Source: Rana temporaria (lineage: Eukaryota > Chordata > Amphibia > Anura > Ranidae). Taken from it: a stretch of 64,000 nucleotides of DNA. Shown one piece after another: positions 35,181-46,837 of this stretch; positions within the stretch are counted from its first letter, which is position 1, and every line of letters begins with the position of its first letter. Location: contig NC_053489.1 in assembly GCF_905171775.1 (NCBI RefSeq), positions 396,013,983 to 396,077,982 of the forward strand, given 5' to 3'. The notes under the pieces were generated by a model. That model saw only the letters and a program-made list of their open reading frames with translations, had not been told where the DNA came from and did no database searches. A program made the position numbers and the translations under genes.

Positions 35181-36181
35181 TAGCGCTCACCCCCAAATGA
35201 GCCGCTGATTGATTTGGGATCGGCAAATTAGGTTACCCTGACATGGCTCCAGGGGTACAGTGGTAGAACAAATAGTGAGCAAAGGTCCAGACAGTAATTA
35301 AGGGTTTTCAATGCTTTATTTCCAGGCCAACACGGCCAACATCAACATCAGTTTGGAAGGACAAGGTTGATGAAAGGATAGGAGGAAAAAACCTTGCGGT
35401 ATCAGGCCTGGATAACAATGGAGCAGTCAGCACTACTCTGTATAGTACCAACTTCTGCAACTCGTCGCCACTCTACTCGGAGTGGGTAAAGTGCCCCCGG
35501 ACAGACCCCTATGATAGGCCTGGCAGCCAAAGTGTCACTCTGAACCATCTGGGAGGAACGGGTCTGTCTCACAGACCCGGCTCTAGGGCCTTGGTCACAG
35601 GCCAGTTTCAATAAAGGACTTAGGTTAATAAAGAGCAACTCCTCCCAGTAGATTCTTCCTAAACAGGTCCCCGGATGACAGCAATCATACCTGTCAGTGA
35701 TCCGAACACCCAATCCCAGACTGGGATTCTTTCAATAGGTCCTGGAATCCAGCAAAACACTAAAGTCCACATTTTCCTCCCAATGAGGTTTAAGGCAGTA
35801 TTGAGCCTTGGCCAGGTGGGCCGCGCTGGTGGGGTCCTTGGATGTGCGTACCCTGAAGGTGGGTACCGCACCTGGAACGAGGACCCCGCGAAAGTTTTTA
35901 GAACACATGACCCCTGTCACAGATATACTCTCCCCCAGCATGCCTTGTGAGGGAAAACTCCTCTAATTGGCTGCTGGGAAAGCTTGCTCTGCCAGAACCC
36001 CTCTAGCGCCAACTGCTGGCCAGGGATGGCACTGCATCCCTGGACCACAGACTGACCCAGTGGACAATTCTGGAATGACAGTCGTCCGGAATTTGAACAA
36101 ATCTTGAATGGGAGTAAAGTAACTCTCCCATTCCCACTAACTTTAGCGTAGCGCCCATGCTGAAAGCAAGGGGGCGCTACT
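35181..36181. mobile_element. Possible solo LTR or TIR element (GTAGCGC ends)
   Basis: GTAGCGCTCACCCCCAAA at the left and AAGGGGGCGCTAC at the right form short inverted ends about 1 kb apart. A start with TGTAGCGC is often seen in frog Gypsy-type LTRs. No flanking target duplication or internal genes could be shown, so the class is uncertain. Several 70-110 codon frames on both strands in the GC-rich middle have no known motif. Confidence 0.4.
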
Positions 36182-37410
36182 TATACATATTACACATTTC
36201 AGAAAAGCCTCTTGGTAGTTACTGCCCTGCAAGAGCAGCCAGGCAAAACTATGACCATGTAAAAACAGTCAGAGCCTTTCCTTGCAGTTTTTTTTCACAC
36301 TATTCAATTTGTCCCTTGATCGTCTAATTGCAAAGATACAGTGAGCTGTGGGCAATGAAGTCTTCTTACAATGTCCAGACAGCTTCTACTAGCTTCTCTG
36401 TGAAATATTCCAGCAAAAAGTTTGTCTACTAGCTCAACTTTCTCCAGATATTCTCTCCAACAGATGGTTGAAGTCCATAGACCTGTGGCACAGCCCCAGG
36501 CTTCGGCAAGCCTCAAGAATAGATACACTCTAAATACACATACTGGCCAGGTATAGCCCAGGAGTAGAGAGAACCCTGTGCAAATATTTATCATCTCCCA
36601 AACCATACTTGTGAACCAGAACCTCAGGAATTGGTTGGTTGGTTGGTTGAAATACATATGCATAACGCAATGCTTGTCTTTGCTATTTTAATCACTAGAT
36701 ACTCCTTCACCGATAACAGATAATTCAACCCACTGGGCTTAGGAAAGAGCTGCAGAACATAGAAAAAGATAAATAACCACACAGGCTAATTACAGCCTAG
36801 GAACAACACTCTCTAAATTTACTTAGGAACACAACAGCATAGGGCAGGGTCTCTACATACACATTAATTGTAAAGTTAGGGATCTGACTGAAGTTAAAGA
36901 GCTAGTCTGTAACAAATAGTAAAGACTAGAGAGAAAATTAACCTCCTCTTAGTGGGTAGTTAGAGGTGGGCTTTTCATGGTCAACATATATTTCTCTTAA
37001 TTGTGTAAAAGGGTACTTTGTTCAGTCCTGATAAATATCTGAGAGGGTTATAGTGCCATGGGATCACCATAAGGTAGTGTCATTGTACAAAGCTGTTTTA
37101 GTATATGATAATCCCATAAGCATAGGATTTCTAGAAGATCCTAAAAAGAGACATTTGACTTCAGTCCAAAAAAACGAAAAATTAACAATTGTTTTGTTTC
37201 CTGCATGATTAATTGTACCAACTGTCCTGATAAGTAGTGTAAAATATATGTGGCAGGGCCATCCTGGCTTTCTCTTTATGGGTCTTTATAGCATGGCCAG
37301 TTTTAATACACATCTAGTAGTTCCCCACATAGAGGAGAACAAAGAAATATGTTTTTTAAAGAAGGATTACGGCACTCAGTCATGTATGTAACTATTTGTA
37401 TGTATGTAAA
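36182..37410. other. Unclassified stretch
   Basis: A 119-codon minus-strand frame (36663-36304) shows no known domain. A short GGTT tandem run (TTGGTTGGTTGGTTGG) is near 36633-36650. No repeat boundaries. Confidence 0.4.
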
Positions 37411-39191
37411 CCAAGCCGTGACACCACCACCCGATTGTGGAAAAAATGCAAGCTTACTAGGACCCTCTAATTAAAGAAAGGCCAATAGAGAATGTGGCCA
37501 GATAACCAGCCAGGGTCTTCACAGAATGTTCCAAAAGGGTCTTTTTGGAGGCAGATTTTTAGACAGTGATGGTCATCTCAGCATCATACTCAAAAACTCA
37601 TTCTCAAAGACATATAAGAAAATGCTCCACTGTGTGTAAAGCCACTTTTGCAAATGTATTAAAATATAAGATTGCACTTACATTAGTAAAATAACAATAG
37701 TGCTTTGTAAAAACTCCTCACCGGCCAGCAAAACAGCAAACATCCACACTTCCTGGAAGGAGAACATGCTATGGCTTCAGCAAGTTGCTTCACTGTACAT
37801 GTTTTGTCACACGTGACACCGTCAAGGGCACAGGTGCCATGCTGCACCATCGCTGTATATATATAATACTATGTGGCCAAGCCTCTGAGTTGTGAACCTA
37901 CCAAATGGCACTGTAACCAAGCTTTGATTGCATTCTTAACTGCTCAAGGCTGGGTGACATTAGTATGTATAATTAACCAAGGTTAAATGGGAACGAACAG
38001 CACCTGCATCTCTCCTAGCTCACTAACTTAGGCTATCTCGGCTACATAAATAAAGGGTTCACAAATCCATAGGTCATGTAGATGTCACCACATAAATTAT
38101 GGTTAAATTAACATGCCAAAATCTAAAAATTCTCCAAACTTTCCAGAAGTACTATTTAAATTACCTAATGGGGTCACCAGGTGTTACATTTATTAAAGGA
38201 CCCTCTAGTGGACAAATTCAATATGAATGATAAAAATAAAATAAAAATAGTGCTAAGGGACTTTACATTTGAAAATAAAATGGGGCTAAACAACTGTAAT
38301 GCAATTCAGAGTGAGGGTCAACCACATTAATAAGTATGAGCCATTAAGAATTAAAAATATAATAAATGAATATATATTACAACCTAATTAGTCATAATAT
38401 TTATACATTTAGCATCGAGGACAGTGGAACCTTACCGACAACAACAGTCAAGAAGTACTAGAAGAGACTCGCTGTTTAGTACTTCCTTTGGGAAAAAAGG
38501 AAGGAGGGAAGCAGTTATTATAATGGTCCTCCATATATGAACCAAGGGTATCAACAATCCAAGCCTCTGAGGAAGGGTAATGGACCAGATTATACTGTAG
38601 TTATAATGTGGCCACTTAAAATAGTTTCTACCCCTTACTGGATTGGGGAGCCCTTTGGGATGACACTGGGTACCATGACAATTGGCAAGATGATCCTATC
38701 CAATATGGATCTTGGGAGGATTATCACCATGACACCCATGATTCATATAGAGGAATACAACCTGCTGATCAGGTTAAAAATCATGCGCAGACATTGGGAA
38801 ATAACCAGGGATGACCCCGTAATTGGGATTTCCCCCAGCCCAATCAGGGAATAAAAAGACTGGTAGAACAAAGAGAGGGACTAGAGGGGGGAGGAGATTA
38901 CACGCTAAAAAGGAAAAGCCTGATTGTGCAGAGAGAAAGAAATAGTGATCAGGCCAGCTGACAAAGGGGGGGGGGTTGTCATTTAAGTTAGATGTGACTA
39001 CTTATTAGAGATGGATGGAATTTTATACCCCACTTAGTGGTATTCCAATTTGGACATACAAGAGAGTGTTGAAAAAGATTTTTAATAGGGGTCATAAACA
39101 GGACATTTTAAAAAGGAAAGTATTTTTTAGTACCAACTGCTCCATGCACTTCGGTAATATATTATCTACCCAAAATTCATAAGAGTGTAAC

Positions 39192-39640
39192 TTGCCTCTG
39201 GATCATCCTATAGTTAGCAAGATCGATTCCGTCATGTCCCGGGTGGGCAAGTATATTCATTTTTACATTCAACCTCTGGTTCAAAAAATGCCTTCATACA
39301 TTAAGGACACTAGACATGTCATCAATATATTGTTCAATTATGAATCTAGAGAAGGCGCTTGGTTAGTTACAGCGGATGCGACATCACTATATACAGCCAT
39401 ACCACATGATTTAGGTTTTTTATCAATGGTATAATACTTGGATCAAGAATCAAATCTCCCCAAGTGCCAAAAAGCGTTCATAATAGACCTTTTGAAATTG
39501 GCGGCAACACAAAATTTGTTTTGGTTTGAAGATACAATAGATGCCACTAAGAATGGACCATCATTGCCATTTATTTATTTATTTATACTTCATACTCCAT
39601 ACATCATCAATCTATTAAGCATTTAATTCACAAGCGCTGG
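39192..39640 (+). pseudogene. Penelope-like reverse transcriptase, fragment
   Basis: The frame from 39192 reads MPLDHPIVSKIDSVM, then IQPLVQKMPSYIKDTRHVIN and WLVTADATSLYTAIPHD. The latter holds the first catalytic Asp in the D-x-x-SLYT-IP motif typical of Penelope-like and telomerase-related reverse transcriptases. A stop follows at 39432, then a second frame reads KCQKAFIIDLLKLAATQNLF and WFEDT before losing similarity. The YxDD motif and most of the palm and thumb are missing, so an internal deletion has removed the active centre. It is dead. Confidence 0.85.
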
Positions 39641-39759
39641 CATATATTACATAATAATAAGGTCCTAGGACCCATCCTAGCTGTTAAACCTTAGGTGGTC
39701 TATAGGGGAGTTCCCTCCTTGAGCGATAGAATTGCCCCAAGTGTTTTTAATCCACCAGC

Positions 39760-40130
39760 AAAAACTCTCTTTCTTTCAGAACCTCACTAGTTATTACCAA
39801 TGTACAAAATGTCAAGTATGTGCCATCAATGGGTGTAAAAACTAGGAGGACAAATACTTTTATCGCAACTAGTACTTTGAGTATTAGACCATTCATTACC
39901 TGTTCCAGTTGTGGTTTCTATGCTTCAGTGCCCATGTGGCCTCCAGTATGTGGAGAGGACCAAGAAAGGCTCGCAAGTTAGGCTCAATAAGCATATTAGT
40001 AACATAAGGAAGGGTTTTAAAAACCATTCAGTATCCAGACATTATACGCATAATAGAGATTCTTCACACACTATTTTTTGGGAAGAGATAAATGCACTCC
40101 ACATTGGAGAGGGAGCTCATTAGTTAGGGA
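39760..40130 (+). pseudogene. GIY-YIG endonuclease domain of the Penelope-like element
   Basis: A short Cys-rich linker (YYQCTKCQVCAINGC near 39790-39835) is followed, after stops, by MLQCPCGLQYVERTKKGSQV, RLNKHISNIRKGFKNHSVSR and H. The GLxYVGRT and QVRLNxH blocks are the GIY-YIG nuclease motif that Penelope-like elements use to nick target DNA. Here the Gly of YVG is Glu (YVERT), while the downstream catalytic-type Arg (QVRL) remains. The upstream frame has stops, so it is not expressed as one protein. Confidence 0.85.
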
Positions 40131-40690
40131 AATCTCCAAGTTGGAAATGAATGGATACATAAGGTTAGGTCTTTTACCCCATATGCCCTAATGTGGATGT
40201 TGGCATAAATCCTTTTATAGACAACTCCCTGTCTTTCCTTCTCTCTCTTTTTTTTTTGGAGTCCGTTCCTGTGTTTTTTCAAATGTAAATGTAAACAGTA
40301 TTTGGCTATGTTTTTCATATTGAATTTGTCCACTAGAGGGCCCTTTAGAAAACGTAAGGCCTAGTGACCCCATTAAAATAGTACCTTTTGGCATGTTAAT
40401 TTAACCATAATTCATGTGGTGACATCCAAAACAAAATACATTTGCTAAAGTCGTTTTACTGTACAGCATTTTCTTCTATGTCCTTGGGAATGAGTTTATG
40501 AGGATGATGATGAAATGACCATCGCTGTCTAAACATCTGCCTCCAAGGAGACCCTTTTGAAAAGTTCTGTGAAGACCCTGTCTGGGCCTATATGGCCACA
40601 TGCTCCGTTGACCTTTCTTTAATTAGAAGGTCTTGTTAAGCTGGTAAGCTTGCATTCTTTCCACTATCGAGTGGTGGTGTCACGGCTTGG

Positions 40691-41145
40691 ATTTCTCAAA
40701 GGTGATGGATGATCACTGCATTTCACTTATATTTATTGCACTAGTTATAAGATTACTGTTTGTCATCATCAATACTTAGTAGCACAGCCCTTTTATGGTT
40801 TACTTGAATTGAACTGTTCATTATATTCTTTATGCTATTTGTGACACATTTTTACTTTAAGCACATTCTTTTTTCATTTTGATTATTGTATGTATGTGCA
40901 ATTCAGTTAAAGAATCATCTTAGCCACTTTTTTTTAAATAATTTGTACCATATGTTCTAGCTTTAAATGCATTACCGAGCATGAGGTCAATGCAGGAAAA
41001 TGCCTCTTTGCCGGTGGTAAAACAAGAAAATCCCTTTGTATGTATGCATGAGTATCTCCAAAGGTCTACCCAATCCAAGTTCAGAAACTGCTTGCTGGAG
41101 GTTGGCAGGACAAATCAAAGAATGAGAGTTGAAACTACTTTGTCT
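40691..41145. other. Unclassified stretch
   Basis: AT-rich sequence; nothing recognised. Confidence 0.4.
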
Positions 41146-41149
41146 TTAA

Positions 41150-42146
41150 CCACTTAAGGACCGCCTCCTGCACATATACGTCGGCAGAATGGCACGGCTG
41201 GGCACATGTACGTACAGGTACGTCCTGTACTGGTACCCAGCCGGGGGTCACAGGCGCGCGCACGCGGCACGCTCCCGCGACCCGGTCCAAAGCTCCATGC
41301 CCGGGACCGCAGGACTCGCGGACCTGATCGCCGCTGGAGTCCCGCGATCGGTCCCCGGAGCTGAAGAACGGGGTGAGCCGTGTGTAAACACGGCTTCCCC
41401 ATTTTTCACTGTGGCGGCAGCATCGATCGTGTCATCCCTTTTATAGGGAGACACAATCGATGATGTCACACCTACAGCCACACCCCCCTACAGTTGTAAA
41501 CACACTTCAGGTCACACATAACCCCATCAGCGCCCCCTGTGGTTAACTCCCAAACTGAAATTGTAATTTTCACAATAAGCAATGCATTTTAAATGCATTT
41601 TTTGCTGTGAAAATGACAATGGTCCCAAAAATATGTCAAAATTGTCCGAAGTGTCCACCATAATGTCGCAGTCACGAAAAAAATCGCTGATCGCCGCCAT
41701 TAGTAGTAAAACAAAAACAATTTATAAAAATGCAATAAATCTATCCCCTATTTTGTAAACACTATAAATTTTGCGCAAACCAACCGATAAACGCTCATTG
41801 CGATTTTTTTTACCAAAAATAGGTAGAAGAATACGTATCGGCCTAAACTGAGGAAAAAGCATTTTTTTATATATTTTTGGGGGATATTTATTATAGCAAA
41901 AAGTAAAAAATATTGCATTTTTTTTTAAATTGTCGCTCTATTTTTGTTTATAGCGCAAAAAAATAAAAACCGCAGAGGTGATCAAATACCACCAAAATAA
42001 AGCTCTATTTGTGGGGAAAAAAGGACGCCAATTATGTTTGGGAACCACGTCGCACGACCGCGCAATTGTCAGTTAAAGCGACGCAGTGCCGAATCGCAAA
42101 AAGGGGCAAGGTCCTTTAGCTGCATTTTGGTCCGGGTCTTAAGTGG
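41150..42146. mobile_element. Complete TTAA-type MITE (CCACTTAAGGACC ends)
   Basis: TTAA at 41146-41149 and 42147-42150 flanks CCACTTAAGGACCG... and ...GGTCCGGGTCTTAAGTGG, which are inverted repeats. The GC-rich left third (CGTACAGGTACGTCCTGTAC palindrome) and AT-rich right half (GATCAAATACCACCAAAATA) match partial copies at 708, 14973 and 18698. TTAA duplication suggests piggyBac mobilisation, but the ends differ from the piggyBac element at 54800. Confidence 0.9.
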
Positions 42147-42150
42147 TTAA

Positions 42151-42949
42151 AGGACTGGGTTCAATAACATATTAAATCCCCCATACAAAGTAGACAAGCT
42201 TAGGGATATTGCCAAAAGCATATAGCAGCACAAATGATATTCAGTAAAGCTGCAGGCAGGTTGTATAGTCCAATAAAAAAGGGTATGAAATATATTTTTG
42301 TTTAAATACATTTTATTTGAACAGATTTATGAACCAGTGAAGAAACTCCCCTGGAGGTGCTGCTCATTGTGGAGGCAGTCCATAACTGGGGTGGTGGAAA
42401 AGTGCACTCACAGTCATGCTGGATAGAACATGGAGTAAATAAAGGCTTTTTCATGTAATTTGCATTTGGCTTCAATAAATGTAGCTCTTTGTTTCTGCAA
42501 TTCCCTAGAGGAGTCTGGGGAAATTGAAATATAAGAGTTCTCATAGGTGCTAGTGGCTTGCTTTCTGTCCATTGCAGAAATCAAATTAAGGTGCTTACAT
42601 TTTAGCAGGATAGCTAAAAGTGGTCAAGAGCAATTGCCTTAGAAAAGTGTAGCTCGAATACTTTTTTTTTTAAGTCAGATTTTATCTGGAAAGATGTTAG
42701 TTCTACAAACAGAACATCATCCCAATATATTGGCTGTGGAGCAGTAAAGAGTACTATACTAGAGTGGTTAAATGAAGGAAATGCAGGTAGAGATGAGGGG
42801 GGTGAAAGCGAAAACAAAAATGGGGGCAGTGTAAAAAAAGATAGGGGGTAAAGGGCAGTAGGGACGTCATTTGAATTTACCTTATGTACAGTATGTAAAT
42901 TAAATTTACAAGTGAGTTTTAAATCTAGAGGAATCTTTATAGATAATCC
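42151..42949. other. Stretch between a MITE and an L1 fragment, unclassified
   Basis: No confident feature; it may hold part of the L1 3' UTR. Confidence 0.4.
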
Positions 42950-43720
42950 AAATGGCCCATAAGGCTTGGAGGCTCTATGTTCCCTTGTTGTCTTGTGCCA
43001 CTTGCTCTATTTTCCCAATGCTGTTAAGGGCTTTATCATATTCTGCCATTGTAAAGACATATTGGGGCTTCCAATGTTTTGGAATAACCTGTCCAACTGC
43101 TGTTAAAAAGAATTTCAAGGCTGATTTCACAATCTTGAGCCTGGAATAACAGAAAGTAATGCTAGCTGCAGGGTATTAAGTATGTTGGTGAGATGGCATT
43201 TTTAATAAAAATTGTGAGAATTTTTTTTTTAAATGACCTGTTTGAGGGGCATCCCCACCATGTGCGAATATGGGTGTCCTGTTCCCTAAAGCAGCACCAA
43301 CAAGTGTCCAAAGTGAATGGGAGAATCTTATTGACCTTTGTGGGGCAATAATACCACCGGGTGGGGATTTTGTTACTGAATTTTTGCACTGTAGATGAAA
43401 TGGAGAGGGTGTGGGTGAGAGTAATGTATGCCAATCCTCTGCAGAGAAAGGCATCTTTCTCAGTGAAGCTGGTAAGAAGTAGAGGAGTTTACATTGTAGG
43501 TCAGAAAGAATTGATACAGTACTGTTTTTGTTTTTTTGGTGAGAATATGTTTCGGCCAGAAAGCTCTGTCCCTTGTTCCAGATCTAGGGGCATTGAGGTC
43601 ATGGAGAAATTGAGGGTTATTTAAAAGCGAGTCAGGGGCTTGGAATAAAGGAAGGGCCAAAACTCTCAAGCTATCTGAACCAGCAGTGAACTGTGGCTGC
43701 TGTCAAGATGGAGACTCATT
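42950..43720 (-). pseudogene. L1-type LINE ORF2 C-terminal fragment
   Basis: On the minus strand: KIPTRWYYCPTKVNKILPF, then DTCWCCFREQDTHIRTWWGC and PSNRSFKKKI. This is the conserved C-terminal block RWY..P..L..i.p.....CWRC....GT..H.WW.CP.i..FW of L1 ORF2 proteins. Further on, other frames read AVGQVIPKHWKPQ and MAEYDKALNSIGKIEQ, matching the end of ORF2. The Cys and Trp positions are partly kept, but the frame is broken several times. The endonuclease and reverse transcriptase domains are not in the window, so this is a 5'-truncated copy. Confidence 0.8.
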
Positions 43721-44324
43721 TAGATTTATGTCAATTCAATTCATCGGACCAAAGAAGAGCTTTGGGTGGCAGAGAGAGGTTAGGAATTCATTTGTGACCT
43801 GCTGTCATTATGGAACCAGTCCAGGACTCGTGCAAATAAAGCTGTTCTATAATAGTGAAAGTGAAGTCCCTATGGTCACCAAGCAACAGTATGAGATGTT
43901 TTTACATTTGCATTTTTGCATCTGCCCAGTCATATGGTATGATACCTTTACACTTGTAAAGGTAGAAGGTTTTTTTGCCCATAGAATGCAGAGTTTCACT
44001 GTCATTGCATTATAAGGCAATAAAAAGGAGACTCCAATGCAGCCAAGGGCTACAAGATTGCATTTACCGTCTCACATAATTTGTCAGAGTGTTTCTTTTG
44101 TACATAAAAAAGTAACTGCTACACATTCCTTTAACTACTCTCTATGGATCTACCCTAAATAACAAAAGTGCATCCCATGAGTGTTTATTAGCCAGTCTAA
44201 TGATCTCCTCAGACAGTCTCTCCTCATAAAACTATATTATATCATAATGTGGATAATCAATCATGTTCTGCTGGATAATTTATAGCAATTACCTTATTAT
44301 TCTTTTATTTTTTTGTGTTCTCAG
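43721..44324. other. SSBP intron end, with polypyrimidine tract
   Basis: A 109-codon plus frame at 43686 has no known domain. The last 30 bases before 44325 form the splice acceptor tract of the second SSBP exon. Confidence 0.45.
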
Positions 44325-44384
44325 CCATTCATGTCCCCTCGGTATCCTGGTGGCCCTCGACCTGCCCTCAGAATGCCAAATCAG
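44325..44384 (+). CDS. SSBP3/SSBP4-family gene, internal exon (PFMSPRYPGG segment)
   Basis: A 60-nt exon of 20 codons after TTGTGTTCTCAG and before GTCTGT. It encodes PFMSPRYPGGPRPALRMPNQ, the hallmark PFMSPR-GGPRP block found in all vertebrate SSBP2/3/4 proteins. It is phase 0 at both ends and continues the 28-codon exon about 14 kb upstream. The residues after PRY (P, then A-L-R-M-P) are closer to SSBP4 and SSBP2 than to SSBP3 as I remember them, while the next exon starts PPVG, unlike SSBP2. Together these make SSBP4 the best guess. The flanking introns are full of transposons, but the exon has no disruption. The C-to-T and G-to-A decay seen in nearby transposase relics is absent, consistent with purifying selection. 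Confidence 0.95.
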
Positions 44385-44819
44385 GTCTGTTTGCATTAAA
44401 ATTAAACTTTAAATTTAAAAAAAAATTTTTTTTTACACTCACACTCGCTCAAAAAAACTGAAAGTATTAGCGTTCTTTTTTTTGTTCTTCTTTTTTTTAT
44501 GATCACCCATAGTTCATTGTAGGAATGTTTTCATGGTAGAAAATATGATAGAAAAATATGGATGTGAAATATTTATTTTAGCTAAAATTGTCACAGTAAT
44601 GACACAATACAAGTTCATAAAAACATCAGTAGAACAATGCATAAGAGGAAATTACTTTCAGTAAAAAATAAATAAATAAATAAATATTTTGTAGACCCAC
44701 AGATATAGTTGAATTCATATGCAAATCTAAATTTTTCCTGAAAAGGTACTAATGTGACAGATAACCTCACTGAATCAAATGGAGGCTCAGGAGGTGAGAG
44801 GCTCAGATTTTAACACTGA

Positions 44820-45089
44820 GGCCCCGTGCACACGTCCGAGGAACTCGACGGGCAAAAATCATCGTTTTGCTCGTCGAGTTCTGTGTGAAGCCGCCGAGAA
44901 TCTCGGCGAGCCAACTTTCCTCATTGAACAACGAGGAAATAGAGAACATGTTCTCTATTTGGCTCGACGAGGAACTCGTCGGCTTTCTCGGCCGAAAGTG
45001 TACACACGGCCGGGTTTCTCGGCAGAATTCAGCTCCGATCGAGTTTCTGGCTGAATTCTGCCGAGAAACTCGGTCGTGTGTATGGGGCC
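44820..45089. mobile_element. MITE, GGCCCCGTGCACACG family (copy C3)
   Basis: It lies in the 941-bp intron between two SSBP exons. Left flank is TGA (44817-44819), right flank TCA. The layout matches C1, with GCTCGTCGAGTTC, GAACATGTTC (44944-44953) and TTCTGCCGAGAAACTCGG boxes. Confidence 0.9.
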
Positions 45090-45325
45090 TCAGATTTGCT
45101 TAAATGTCCTATAGTGTATATCTCTAGATCTGCTATATCTATAGGTGCTTTTTACTGAAAGTATTTTCTTTATATGCATTTTTTCATTACATGCTTATTT
45201 TGAAATACCCAACTTTTGGACATAATATATTTGATTTAATTACTATTCTTTAGTAGTCTTGCTTTAGTTATTGTTCTTAAGTATTCATCCTTCAAACAAA
45301 TAACGTCATTTTTTTTTATATATAG

Positions 45326-45392
45326 CCCCCTGTTGGGGTTCCAGGTTCTCAGCCTTTGCTGCCAAACTCCATTGACCCAACACGACCACAAG
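45326..45392 (+). CDS. SSBP3/SSBP4-family gene, internal exon (GVPGSQPLLP segment)
   Basis: A 67-nt exon between TATATATAG and GTATGA. It encodes PPVGVPGSQPLLPNSIDPTR then PQ and the first base of a Gly codon. The GVPGSQPLLP and DPTR-QG blocks are diagnostic of SSBP proteins, and the phase-1 end matches the conserved split Gly that starts the next family exon (GHPNMGG...). That next exon was not found in the remaining 18 kb, so the gene must continue past the right edge. The intron before this exon is only 941 bp and carries one MITE (44820-45089). Sequence such as VPGSQ and PNS mixes SSBP4-like and SSBP3-like features; paralogue assignment is inference. Confidence 0.94.
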
Positions 45393-45914
45393 GTATGATT
45401 ATATAGAAAAAAACTGAATGTGTAAGTGTGTTAACACGCATAAACAAATGTATGAAAATGCACAGCTGCAGTAAACTAAAACTAAAATACAGATTTTCTC
45501 CTGTTCATTAAAAATTTACAAAATGTTTTTTGGAAGTTGGTTAAATGTTTGTTCAGCTTAAGTAATACCTGAAAAATACATTTGCATTTATATTTTGAGC
45601 TATTTCACAAGCTTATTCACAAGCAAGGCAAAGAAACAACCCTTTTTCAGCCAGAGTCTTGTGGAACCCTAGGGTTTCCAAAAGGTTGCTAGGGGTTGCT
45701 TGAGTAATGAGCAATTTCTGCAACCACTGACACCAAATGTATTTTTAAATATCTTCAAGGGGTTATTCTTCACTTTAAGCAATACTGTAAGGGGTCAGTC
45801 TTTCCACTGACCAGCCGGGCTCTTCTCCCACTTACCACCAATGTAAGGGGTCATTTCCCCATTGGCGACCAATCTAAAGGGCCCTTCTTCACTGACCACC
45901 AAAGTAAACACTAT

Positions 45915-46630
45915 GGGCCAGATTCACAGAAGAAGTACGCCGGAGTATCTACTGATACTCCGGCGTACTTTCAAATTTGCCACGTCGTATCTTTAGTTTG
46001 AATCCTCAAACCAAGATACGACGGCTTTTGGCTTCGATCCGACAGGCGTACGGCTTCGTACGCCTTCGGATCGTAGGTGTAATACTTTGGCGCCCGATGG
46101 GTGGAGTTTGCGTCGTCTTCCGCGTTGAGTATGCTAATTAGCTGTTTACGGCGATTCACGAAGGTACGCGCGGCCGTCGCATTCTCTTACGTTGTCGCTA
46201 GTTGGCTTTTCCCGGCGTATAGTTAAAGCTGCTATTTCTTGGTCTATCTTTAGACTTGCCATGTTAAAGTATGGCCGTCGTTCCCGCGTCAAATTTTTTT
46301 TTTTTTTGCGTAAGTCGCCCGTGAATAGGAAAGGACGTAACTCACGTCGACGTTCAAAAAATCACGTTGGTGCGACGTCATTTCACGCAAAGCACAGGGC
46401 GAAATTTTAAAACGGAGCATGCGCAGTCGGTTCGGCGCGGGAACGCGCCTAATTTAAATGATCCACGCCCCATTTGAATTAGGCGGGGCTTGCACCGGAG
46501 GGATTTACGCTACGCCGCCACAACTTTACAGGCAAGTGCTTTGTGAATCAAACACTTGCCCGTAAAACTTGCGGCGGTGTAACGTAAATGCGATACGTTA
46601 CGCCGCCGCTATTATACCTGAATCTGGCCC
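45915..46630. mobile_element. GGGCCAGATTCAC MITE (copy A4), TAT duplication
   Basis: Flanked by TAT (45912-45914 and 46631-46633). GGGCCAGATTCACAGAAGAA and CCTGAATCTGGCCC are inverted ends. The AAGTATGGCCGTCGTTCCCG box is at about 46267. Same orientation as A1, A3 and A7. Confidence 0.92.
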
Positions 46631-46837
46631 TATATTTTTCACTGCCTGAATTTCTTTACTTGCTGTTAATAATGTTATTGTCTAGTTACCAGTCACTCTG
46701 CCCAATGAGAGAGAGCAGCAGTGACTGATCTGTATTACAGGAAGCCTCTTGCACAGATACAACATTTCAAACTAGGGTACTGCATAGATCTGAAAGAGAT
46801 ACAAAAAACACACCAAAATTGAAGTAAGAATACAGTG

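Larger units (their letters stand above)
37411..40690 (+). mobile_element. Penelope-like retroelement with long inverted termini
   Basis: Left arm 37411-37630 (CCAAGCCGTGACACCACCAC...) is the reverse complement of right arm 40465-40690 (...GGTGGTGTCACGGCTTGG). A second pair, 38081-38229 and 40316-40427, extends it (GGTCACCAGGTGTTAC, CCTCTAGTGGACAAATTCAATATG). Between the arms are the reverse transcriptase remnant and a GIY-YIG nuclease remnant in the order known for Penelope-like elements, which often carry terminal repeats in inverted orientation. About 450 bp of other sequence (37631-38080) separates the two left-arm blocks. Confidence 0.85.

Noticed and set aside
35181..36181. A confident LTR retrotransposon
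   Set aside because: Only one copy with short inverted ends is seen, with no second LTR, primer-binding site or target duplication.
36304..36663. A 119-codon minus frame
   Set aside because: No domain recognised and no flanking gene structure; a chance frame is more likely.
38537..38854. A 105-codon frame inside the Penelope-like element as an independent gene
   Set aside because: It lies in the decayed 5' part of the element and changes frame relative to plausible element protein; no own function can be assigned.
44325..45392. Assignment of the gene to SSBP2
   Set aside because: The PPVG start of the third exon and the presence of the GPPGSQ exon fit SSBP3/SSBP4 better, as far as I remember the family.
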